From Pseudorasbora parva (lineage: Eukaryota; Chordata; Actinopteri; Cypriniformes; Gobionidae): a DNA stretch of 64,000 nt. The position numbers were made by a program, and so were the translations under genes. This document shows positions 56,533 to 64,000 of the stretch, piece after piece (the first letter of the stretch is position 1; the number at the start of each line of letters is the position of its first letter). The stretch spans positions 44,870,188 through 44,934,187 of the forward strand of contig NC_090174.1 in assembly GCF_024679245.1 (NCBI RefSeq). Direction: 5' to 3'. The notes below the pieces were generated by a model. The model was not told where the DNA came from, did not search any database, and saw nothing but the letters and a program-made list of their open reading frames with translations.

Positions 56533-57759
56533 TGAATGAATGAATGTTCACTGACGATGGTCAACGAAACATCGATCCTCCAAAGGCTGAATGCGTGGCC
56601 GACACAGAACAATTTAACTGGCTAGCTTATTATTTGTTATGCAAGTTATTTGTTAATTAAATGAACTGCTGTCTATTGTTCATTTTCGTTAACTTCAAAC
56701 GTAGGCTAAATTAAAGAGAAGTGTTTTTTCTATAGCCTAGCTATTGTTTATTTTTGTAATGCACGTTATAATTTGTAGCTACAAAACACATTTATGTTTA
56801 TACATATATTTTCTTGTCATGTAATTTAAAATGTGTAAATGAAAATAAATGGGTCTATTAGCCTACGTAGGCTTTTTACAACTACAGCCTAGACTGCGCT
56901 GAGCGGGAGAAGCTGGAGCTGGACCGGGATGGGGAATAATGCACAATAGAGACTCTGGTAAGGCCTGCGGGACATCATCTTCTGGGATGAGTGCATATTT
57001 CCACTGTCCGCAGCTTTGCGGGGCCGAATCGGTCGACGGCTGCATGGCATGCCATAAAAAAATGCATCTGAGATGATGAGTTGAATAAAAATAAGTAGGC
57101 CTACTTAAAAAAAAAAAAAAAAAAACTTGGACGTATATAGGCTAAATGTTTAAAATATATTGTAACAGTTACATTTAACATAAGAAATAAACTGTTAACT
57201 AATATTTGCAATTTGACAATATTTAACCGGCTACATATTTACATGCTTATGGTCTAGCCCATCGTCGCAGGCTTTGAAGCATGTCAAAACCCAATAGAAA
57301 GCTCAAAAAAAGTATATATATATGCTCCATTTCTCTTTTTAAAATCTCCTCACGAACGTCCGCTGTCAGTTGTCAGAACCTGCTAGTCCATTAACGACGC
57401 TTGGTTCATTGTTGCCAAGTCTGGAATGGGGTTGCATTTAGGCTACTGTTGCTTTGGGGTGTTTGTAGCCTATAGTCCACAGGTTAAGTTGTCTTTACTT
57501 AAGCAATATTTCTACTGCCCGCGCCCCGCATTTAGGGATATTTTGGCCCATTCTGGCTGTGATTCCGATACTTTTGAATAACAATTGGAGGGGTTTTATT
57601 ATTCAGACCTGGCAACCCTGTCCATCGGTTCGCCCTTCGTGCACTTCGTGCACTTTGAAGGCGTGGCCTGGTCTGGCCTTCGAAGTGCATGGCCTTGGAA
57701 GTGCGCACCCTTCACTTCGGGACACAGCTTATGTCTGATCTGGACAAAGGTCATTTCAA
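55346..57759 (+). pseudogene. Host gene exon 11, split by a DNA transposon
   Basis: Acceptor CTCCTTTAAG; the first part (55346 to about 55408) encodes EMIGGIEGHFFEGGAPKYSL and the second (about 57728-57759) encodes MSDLDKGHF, followed by donor GTATGT. Phase 1 in matches exon 10, phase 2 out matches exon 12. The 2.3 kb between are a TIR element. HECT-family proteins have these two peptides adjacent. Confidence 0.8.
55408..57727. mobile_element. TIR DNA transposon inside exon 11, non-autonomous
   Basis: The left end GTTTCCCAAAGTGAAGTGCG and the reversed right end GTGTCCCGAAGTGAAGGGTG match. Three subterminal units of about 75 bases, each with GCATTTGAAGTGCGATT and GCGTCA or ACGTCA, follow the left end. 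A (TA)n run lies at 56463-56529. No transposase was recognised. Superfamily unknown; a possible 3-base duplication CAG is not decisive. Confidence 0.75.
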
Positions 57760-58155
57760 GTATGTATTTTGATACTTTATTAGACAATTTAAAGGGGGGG
57801 GGGGTGTAATGCTGTTTCATACATACTGATCTTTTTACACTGTTAAAGACTTGGAATCCCATACTAAACATGGACAAAGTTTCAAAAGTTAAGGTGGACG
57901 TTTGATGGAGTATTTCTTTGTCAAAAATACTACTTCCGGTTAGTCATAAGTTTCGGCAAGTTTTTTTCGATCATGGGTCCACTTGACGTTAATAGGTCGG
58001 AATTTCCTTGTATGGGCCGTACGGACAATTCTACCGGAAGAGCGTGAGAGAGAGGGAGAGTGCGAAAGCAACAGGCTACGCACATCAAAGCGCTGGCTCG
58101 TAGGCTGCGCTGCACAGGTGATGTGACTTCAAGTAATTAACAATGTCCCCAAAAA

Positions 58156-58410
58156 ATGTGCGTTTTTGGTTGCCAGACCAAGACAGTCCTGTACAGATTG
58201 CCAAAAAACCCAGCGTTAATGCAACAGTGGATGGAATTTGCTTTTCCGGATCAGCAACTGAGTTGCGCAAAGGTTTATGTCTGTTCACTGCATTTCGGTG
58301 CCGACTGTTTCATAAACAAGGCCCAGTTCGACGCCGGATTTTCCGATCGCCTAATGCTGAAGGATGGAGCAGTCCCAACGATAAAGGTCCCAACGTTACA
58401 ACCGCAGGCG
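58156..58410 (+). CDS. THAP-domain exon
   Basis: From ATG 58156: MCVFGCQTKTVLYRLPKNP, then W, VYVCSLHFGADCF and LKDGAVPTI. This matches the C2CH zinc-coordinating THAP DNA-binding fold (C-x3-C, C-x2-H, AVPT box). It ends at a donor GTAAGT (58411). The next exons, presumably a DDE transposase, are absent. An upstream ATG (58143) is in another frame. Confidence 0.75.
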
Positions 58411-58749
58411 GTAAGTAAGACTGCTTCAAATGTCTGTGTTTTTGCCTATGCCCATCAAGTAGCCCAAACATGATCACGTATAGTTAATTGATCAATGGAG
58501 CATGCAATGTGTAGTGCGTGTACATTTGTTTAGCTGGCCACTATATGTGTAACTTTATGTTTGTGTATTGTAAAAGCATTCCAAACAACAATACACAAAA
58601 AGTGGGGAAATATGTTGAACTAAATAAGCGCACTTCTTCATTCAAATGCGCTACTATTCCATGTCTTTCTATGTAAACACTAGCCTGCCGTGCAAAACCA
58701 GTCTGCTTACTACAATTGTCTACACAAACCACGCGTAAACACACACACA

Positions 58750-58821
<72 letters not shown>

Positions 58822-59026
58822 GTAACACTCGCGCTTGACATGGTGTTCTGAAAACGTGAAGTTAAAGTTGAAATCATGGAATAACAGTTTGATTGTAGTC
58901 TAGCAAGAAGTGCACTTCCCACATGTACACCTTCAAAGACAAAAAATACGACGATATAATTCAAGTATTAATATGTAAATAACACAAGCCGCTAAGCATA
59001 CTATATATTTAGTGTATAACTTGTAC

Positions 59027-59136
59027 CACATAGAGACGTTCTGCTCTAGTCGTTTTTGCTGCTGCTCCTGTTCAACTTCAGCCTCTGGGTCTGATTCCGG
59101 ATCATAGATGTATGGCTGTATCTGATTAAAAGCCAT
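59027..59136 (-). CDS. P2X7-like first exon of ISL2EU second protein
   Basis: From ATG 59136: MAFNQIQPYIYDPESDPEAE, then a Glu/Gln-rich run and NVSMW, with donor-like GTACAA after 59027. This resembles the start of the P2X7-like or YqaJ-nuclease protein of ISL2EU-type elements; the diagnostic Cys-rich part would be in the lost next exon. Confidence 0.5.
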
Positions 59137-59493
59137 TTTTTTATTTTGAATAAAGTTTTTTCCGGCTGTTACGGATGACACAGCTTTACGACGCACTCAA
59201 CACAATAACAGCGGCGCGCACTCGTCATTATTTAGCTCCGCCCACACGATACGCCCCCACCCGCTCAGCTTTTTTCAGAAAGACTCAGAACAGTGCATCT
59301 TTCTTATATAATTATAAAAAAAATAAAGACTTTTCGGAGATATGCAGGATGCAATGCTACTCTATAGGTACTCAAGATTGACATGACACTGACTGAAACT
59401 GAGTGTTTCACCCCCCCTTTAATCTCACGTTCTGTTATATTATAAATGTTTACTATGTGAAAAAACTAAAGAGAAAATATTTTGTTTATTCAG

Positions 59494-59656
59494 GACTATA
59501 GGAGAAATAATGGCGGTCAGCTTGGCCCAGGGTGGCCCAGCCCCAAACTTCCTTGCACATTGGTGCTATAGGGTGCTGTGTAGTGGCTCTCTAGAGTTTG
59601 AGCACCTAGAAAAAAATGGTCTGGGAGATGGGCACTTTCGTGATCTTACAGCACAG
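59494..59656 (+). CDS. Host gene exon 12 (HECT-like)
   Basis: Acceptor TTTATTCAG; TIGEIMAVSLAQGGPAPNFL and LEKNGLGDGHFRDL. Phase 2 in, 0 out; donor GTATTT. Confidence 0.78.
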
Positions 59657-59718
59657 GTATTTTTTATTTAGATGGTTATGATAGACATGTTTTTTGATGT
59701 AGACCTTTGAGATTTCAG

Positions 59719-59822
59719 GTTGAATCAGCTACAGAAAGCTCAATTACAGAGCTTACAGAAGACATTTTGAGCTGTGGGTATCTCGGCATAGTCAGCTTAG
59801 AGAAGAATGATGAAATTATCCG
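59719..59822 (+). CDS. Host gene exon 13
   Basis: Acceptor GATTTCAG; VESATESSITELTEDILSCG and IVSLEKNDEII. Ends phase 2 before GTATGT. Confidence 0.78.
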
Positions 59823-59913
59823 GTATGTAGGAATTGTTTATGAATATTAATTTGAGTGAGGTTTGGCAGAATTAAAATCATTGTGTGCATATCTCACTAT
59901 GCTATTTTTCCAG

Positions 59914-60058
59914 AGCTATTATCCTACATGCCACTCTTAAGTTGATCCCTATACTGCAAGAGATCAGGAAGGGTTTGCAGCTTTACGGCCTTGGTGGTCT
60001 TATGGAAAAACACCCAGAAATGTGTCAGCCTCTGTTTGTTCCTGGGACTGAAACGGCA
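59914..60058 (+). CDS. Host gene exon 14
   Basis: Acceptor TTTTTCCAG; RAIILHATLKLIPILQEIRK and LYGLGGLMEKHPEM to VPGTETA. Ends phase 0 before GTAAGT. Intron 14 (60059-60993) holds a (GTA)n run and MITEs. Confidence 0.78.
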
Positions 60059-60559
60059 GTAAGTACATTAGTAGTTGTAGTAGCAATAGTAGTAGTAGTA
60101 GTAGGGGAGCGTGGGGCACAACCTAATGCGGGGTTAGTTGTAACGCGTGGTTATAACACTTTCCACACGTGCCAGTGTAACGAAACTCCATGTATTTGCT
60201 AGTTGCCATATCAACATTATTTAGAGACAAAATTGTGCCAAAATTAAATTTTTTTTGGACGATATATCTGAACTTTTATTTAACCATAGCAAGAGTACAT
60301 TTCTTATTTGAATACATTTTTCATCTCTATTTTCTGTGTTTACTTAAAATAAGACAAATCTGAGCAGAACTTTTTTCTTGCGGGTGTCCGAGAACTATTG
60401 TGTGATTGGTCAGAGATTTAAAGTGGGCGTGGTTAATGCGGAGAAAGGCCGATGATAGGCACCTGCTTTTCTCGTGAAGTATGAATGTACTGCCAGAACG
60501 AACTTTGTTCTTGCCACCTTAAGAAAACAAACTAATTTCTTTGTTCTTGCAGAGTACGT

Positions 60560-60894
60560 TCCAAGCTTTACACACCCAATTTAAGTATCGCAGTCCGTAC
60601 TAATGAGCTGATGATTTGAACCAGGTGTGTTAGATGAGGGAGACGTACAAAATGTGCTCTGGTGAGGGGTCCCCAGGACAGGTTTGAGAACCACTACTCT
60701 AGAGTGACTCTCAACCTTTTATGGAGGACCCTCAGCACTGCACATTTTGAATGTCTCTCTTATTTAACACACCTGATTCAACTTATCAACTCATTAGTAG
60801 ACACTACAAGACCTGAAGTGGGTGTAAGAGCAACACGCAAAATGAGCAGTGCTGGGGGTCCTTCAGGACAGATTTGGGAACCACTGCTCTAGAT
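60560..60894. mobile_element. hAT-type MITEs with 8-bp duplication
   Basis: Two related halves; the second copy (60705-60886) is flanked by CTCTAGAG (60697-60704) and CTCTAGAT (60887-60894). Its inverted ends read GACTCTCAACC and GGGAACCACTG, a well-known fish hAT-derived palindrome. Confidence 0.65.
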
Positions 60895-60993
60895 AAGATA
60901 AGACTAGGCTTTAATTTGAAAATTTGTTTTCATTGTTTTTCAACTTTTACTTGAGAGGTTGTGGATGCAGACTTTGTCATTTCCATTTGCCAG

Positions 60994-61084
60994 GCAGAGT
61001 ACAGTGAAAAGGGATCATACAGAGAACAGGTTGAGGTTGCCATGATGAACCATCTGCAAGTTCTTCTTCAGGAACTGGAGCAAA
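60994..61084 (+). CDS. Host gene exon 15
   Basis: Acceptor TTTGCCAG; AEYSEKGSYREQVEVAMMNH and LQVLLQELEQ. Probably ends at donor GTAAAA (61085); if unspliced the frame stops at 61120-61122. The catalytic C-lobe of the HECT domain is not found before the DIRS element at 61573. Confidence 0.65.
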
Positions 61085-61139
61085 GTAAAAACACTAAAAC
61101 TACAAACTCAATATGGTCTTAAAAGTGAATGTAAAATTC

Positions 61140-61570
61140 ACGCTAAAAAAGTTCTTATTACAAATAGTGATTTACTCACCTTCACATCATTCTAAATTGC
61201 ATGGCTTTTGTATGTGCTGAATCATGCTGCTCTTTTCAATACATTGAAAGTGAATCCTGACAAGGGGCTTGCAAGTACCATAAAAACAATTCTGCCCCAC
61301 ATCCCTTATTAAGCTACAATCCAAGTCTTCCTCTTTTTGTGAGAATTTAAATTACTTCAGGAAAATATTGCACAAGGCATTCTTCACTGCATTTATATAG
61401 AAAACATTTTTTTTTAAAGGAAAAACCGATTTTGAAAGATGATTAAATAATGAGATTTTTATTTAACTCAGGGGTGGAGAATGTTGATCCTAGAGGGCTG
61501 CTGTCCTGCATAGTTTAGCTCCAACCTTAATTAAACACACCTGAAGTTAATCAAGATCTTCAGGATTACT
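61140..61570. repeat. Degenerate interspersed repeats
   Basis: GTGATTTACTCACCTTCACA (61169) is a decayed relative of the repeat at 13345-13590. At 61468-61565, GCTGCTGTCCTGCATAGTTT and AACACACCTGAAG belong to another common fish short repeat. No coding. Confidence 0.5.
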
Positions 61571-61728
61571 AAAGTTCCCATTCAGTCGGTCACTCTCGAC
61601 GCCACGTCGGAGTACCGACGAATAGGAATCTCGCTTGCGAGAGCCAATCTACTTCGAGTCTAACTAAACGAGCCAATGCACATTGGCATGCAATGATTGC
61701 ACCAGGTGCTCATGCCACGCCACACGGG

Positions 61729-61735
61729 TATAAAT
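61729..61735 (+). promoter_or_regulatory. TATA box of DIRS D
   Basis: TATAAAT in GGGTATAAATGAG, about 425 bases before the gag ATG. Confidence 0.45.
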
Positions 61736-62154
61736 GAGACACAGGTGATTGCATCAAATTATCCTTTTGCTTCGGAGCCGAGTGGTATGCCAGATATAAC
61801 TCCTCAATTCGCAGTTCGACTGAGAAAAAGCCTGCCTTTTGGAAGAGATCTCTTCGGTCGGTGTTGGTGTGACAACACAGCAGCGGGTCGTGTGTTCTTC
61901 GGATCTTCTCTCTTCGTTGTCCATAAGAGCAACCACAAGGGCTGTTTTCACAGCTGGTACGGTGCGCTAGGTGGAGAGCGCTAAAAAGCCGTTCTCACGG
62001 CTGTTGAAAGCGTCCTGTGAGAGAGAGAGCGCGCGCGATAGGCTGCACTACATTCCTGTCTGTGTCGCCGCGGCCCCACCCCCTGCGTGTTTCAGCACCA
62101 AGGAGAGCATCATTCTAAAAGAGCAACACAGATAGAGCTTGCGTCTTTTTAAAG

Positions 62155-63630
62155 ATGACATTCTATCTGTGTGTTTCTGGGTGCGGTGGGTTCATTTCAC
62201 CGCGGGATGGTCATCAGCGCTGTATCTCGTGTTTGGGCGTGCAGCACGCTGAGGCAGCGCTGATGGATGACTCATGTTCTTACTGCGGGAACATGACCAT
62301 CTCGGAGTTGCGGTCGCGGCTCCGTCTTGCAAAAGGCGGAGTCCCCGTGCCTCTGCCGCGATCTAACCCTCCACAGAGGGTTACTTCCGGTAGTAGCGCG
62401 GCCGATTTGAGGGTGACGGTGAGCGCGCTTCCTCCAGGGAACCAACCCGCGGGGAATCCTCACTCCTCCCGCGCTCCGCAGCCAGTAGAGCTGCCGTTGG
62501 AACGAGGTGGGCCGTCCTCTAGATGCGCACCACCCGTATCCTTCGGGGCTCCCCGCGATGACGAAATGTCCATCGCTGCATCGGAGGGAGGGTCAGAGTT
62601 GTCTGGAGATGACGTGTCGGCGCAGGGGGCTCCTTCGGGAAGACCCGCTGTGCCCGATACCGATCCGGAGATGATGGCCATGCTTTCCCGGGCCGCCGAG
62701 AGGGTCGGGCTCGTGTGGAACCCTCCACCGTGTCCCGAGCCGTCGAGGTTGGACGATTGGTTTCTCGGGGTGGCCCGTGCTGGTTCTCAGCGCCCCACCC
62801 CGGTTCCTTTCTTCCCGGATGTGCACGAGGAGCTCACTAGGTCATGGACGGCACCTTTTACTGCCCGAAACCGGCCCAGTGGGTCCTACTCCCTCACCAC
62901 CCTTGATGGCGGACCTGCAAAGGGTTACACGCAGGTTCCTCCCGTGGAACGGGCCATTGCTATGCAACTGTGCCCTAACTCCACATCAAGGGGGAACCCG
63001 TGTCTCCCCTCCCGGGCCTGTAGGTACTCCTCCGATCTGATCGGGAAGGCCTACCAGGCTTGTGGAGAGGCAGGTTCCGCCCTACACGCTATGGCGTTGT
63101 TGCAGGTTCATCAGGCCCAGGCACTGAAGGACCTGCACGAGGGTGGTCACGATCCCGCGGTTCTACAAGAGCTCAGGGCGGCGACGGACCTCGCGCTTCG
63201 TGCGACGAAGGTTACGGCGCTTGCCGTGGGACGTGCGATGTCCACTATGGTGGTCCAGGAGCGCCATCTCTGGCTGTGTCTGGCGGACATGAGGGATACC
63301 GACAAGATCAGGTTCCTTAATGCCCCCGTGTTCCAGACTGGCCTCTTCGGCGACGCGGTGCAGAACTTCGCCCAGAAGTTCTCGGCCGCACAGAAGCAGA
63401 CTGAGGCCATCAGTCACATCATGCCGCGGCGGTCAGCTGCTGCCTCCACCCCGCCGCCGGCAGCGCCTCAGCCAGCTCGTCGCCGAGGGCGGCCGCCTGC
63501 GTCTGCCTCCGCTCCTGCGTCGCAGCAGCAGCCTCCACCCAAGCGGTGTCGTGGAGCCGGGCGCAAGCCGGGCATCCCGCCCGTCCAGGCAGCCCCGAAG
63601 AGGGGCAAAGGCAAGGGGAAGCGGTCCTGA
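62155..63630 (+). CDS. DIRS D gag-like ORF1, intact
   Basis: 491 codons. N-terminal Cys/His-rich part (CVSGCGGFISPRDGHQRCIS, CLGVQHAEAAL, CSYCGN) parallels DIRS A-C gag. The centre has FFPDVHEELTRSWTAPF, YSSDLIGKAYQACGEAGSAL and [20 protein letters not shown], and NAPVFQTGLFGDAVQNFAQK, all with counterparts in copy C. The C-terminus is Pro/Ala-rich and very basic (KRGKGKGKRS), suited to nucleic-acid binding. GC content is far above the flanks. Confidence 0.85.
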   Translation: MTFYLCVSGCGGFISPRDGHQRCISCLGVQHAEAALMDDSCSYCGNMTISELRSRLRLAKGGVPVPLPRSNPPQRVTSGSSAADLRVTVSALPPGNQPAGNPHSSRAPQPVELPLERGGPSSRCAPPVSFGAPRDDEMSIAASEGGSELSGDDVSAQGAPSGRPAVPDTDPEMMAMLSRAAERVGLVWNPPPCPEPSRLDDWFLGVARAGSQRPTPVPFFPDVHEELTRSWTAPFTARNRPSGSYSLTTLDGGPAKGYTQVPPVERAIAMQLCPNSTSRGNPCLPSRACRYSSDLIGKAYQACGEAGSALHAMALLQVHQAQALKDLHEGGHDPAVLQELRAATDLALRATKVTALAVGRAMSTMVVQERHLWLCLADMRDTDKIRFLNAPVFQTGLFGDAVQNFAQKFSAAQKQTEAISHIMPRRSAAASTPPPAAPQPARRRGRPPASASAPASQQQPPPKRCRGAGRKPGIPPVQAAPKRGKGKGKRS

Positions 63631-63646
63631 TACGGGCGACCCGGAG

Positions 63647-64000
63647 ATGAGGAGGACTGCTCTCCAGGAGACGGTGACCGCACCGCTCCTTCCCCCGGAG
63701 GAGGGCCGGGCGGAGAATCTTGTGTTCCGTTTTGTTTCTGTTCCGCCCAAATTTTCAATAAAAGAGCAGTTTCCTTCATCTCCGGGTCCCCAGGGGGCTC
63801 GGAGAGTTGTGGCCGGTCAAACGCCGGACCACTCTCATCCTCCTCCTGTGTCGCCAGTGGGCAGCAGCGGACGACGCACGGATACCCCACAAACTCCGTG
63901 CGGACCCTCTGCCCAGCCGTGGAATCAGGTAGGTGTCGCACGGCACACTCACACCTCTCTGCGGGCCGCCTCCACGAGACAGCCGCCCCAGACCAGTGCC
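63647..64000 (+). CDS. Open frame after DIRS D gag, probably start of RT polyprotein
   Basis: From ATG 63647 (MRRTALQETVTAPLLPPEEG) the frame stays open to the window end, 118 codons, in a different frame from gag and 16 bases after it. No RT motif appears yet. Placement matches the RT gene of DIRS A-C. Confidence 0.45.
   Translation, partial: MRRTALQETVTAPLLPPEEGRAENLVFRFVSVPPKFSIKEQFPSSPGPQGARRVVAGQTPDHSHPPPVSPVGSSGRRTDTPQTPCGPSAQPWNQVGVARHTHTSLRAASTRQPPQTSA

Larger units (their letters stand above)
57791..59420. mobile_element. ISL2EU-type transposon, internally deleted, in intron 11
   Basis: Ends AAAGGGGGGGGGG (57791) and CCCCCCCTTT (59420) are inverted. It keeps a THAP-domain exon on the plus strand (58156-58410) and a P2X7-like first exon on the minus strand (59136-59027). 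ISL2EU elements carry two convergent genes of this kind. The transposase and nuclease cores are gone. A (CA)n run is at 58740-58818. Confidence 0.65.
61573..64000 (+). mobile_element. DIRS-like element D, second family, 5' part
   Basis: It begins near CATTCAGTCGGTCACTCTCG, an end seen in a common cyprinid DIRS group, and contains an intact gag like that of DIRS A-C in layout but different in sequence. It runs out of the window, so RT and YR are not visible. Confidence 0.7.

Noticed and set aside
56397..56612. Frame with a run of YI residues
   Set aside because: Another (TA)n artefact within the exon-11 transposon.
58541..58964. Cys-Val-rich frames resembling a metallothionein
   Set aside because: Translation of the (CA)n run at 58740-58818.

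Overview
This window is intergenic and intronic DNA of a teleost fish, most likely a cyprinid. The evidence is a Rex3 LINE with a GATG tail, L2-clade LINEs with the usual fish 3' ends, several DIRS tyrosine-recombinase retrotransposons, an ISL2EU-type DNA transposon and a multi-exon HECT-type E3-ligase-like gene with GT-AG introns. I see no bacterial-style genes, CRISPR array, tRNA or rRNA.

Layout, left to right. 1-1111: 3' end of a Rex3 LINE. 2000-6637: DIRS copy A (minus), beside a hAT transposase remnant. 7254-12660: decayed Gypsy element (minus), split at 7771-7778 by an L2 LINE (7779-10791) with an 8-bp target duplication. 14128-19152: DIRS copy B (minus), heavily mutated. 19331-31465: one long LTR (minus), opened by DIRS copy C (19516-28718, plus, itself carrying an L2 LINE at 20878-24722) and by a coding-less LTR element (29860-31250). 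31466-40900: decayed interior of the LTR element that owned that LTR, carrying a 4.3-kb LTR element whose only gene is gag (33540-37795).

41798-61084: a host gene on the plus strand, resembling the fish G2E3-like family: a Q-rich linker, two C2HC zinc-finger-like segments and a HECT domain. I traced 15 exons with matching splice phases. The gene looks broken. Exons 8 and 9 lie on the minus strand, exon 10 has a one-base homopolymer frameshift, and exon 11 is split by a 2.3-kb DNA transposon. Its introns hold a Tf1/sushi-like chromovirus (44856-48920), a three-fold nested solo LTR (50520-55133), an ISL2EU remnant (57791-59420) and MITEs. From about 61573 to the window end is the 5' part of a different DIRS family with an intact 491-codon gag.

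Nesting gives relative ages. For example, DIRS C is younger than the LTR it opened, and the L2 in its gag is younger still. Exact target duplications and one uninterrupted paralogous site (53880-53930) fix many boundaries to the base. Everything except the host gene is selfish DNA, and most copies are dead. The best-preserved reading frames are L2 B (951 codons), the reverse transcriptase frames of DIRS A and C, the recombinase of DIRS C, the stand-alone gag at 35900-36817 and the gag at 62155-63630.
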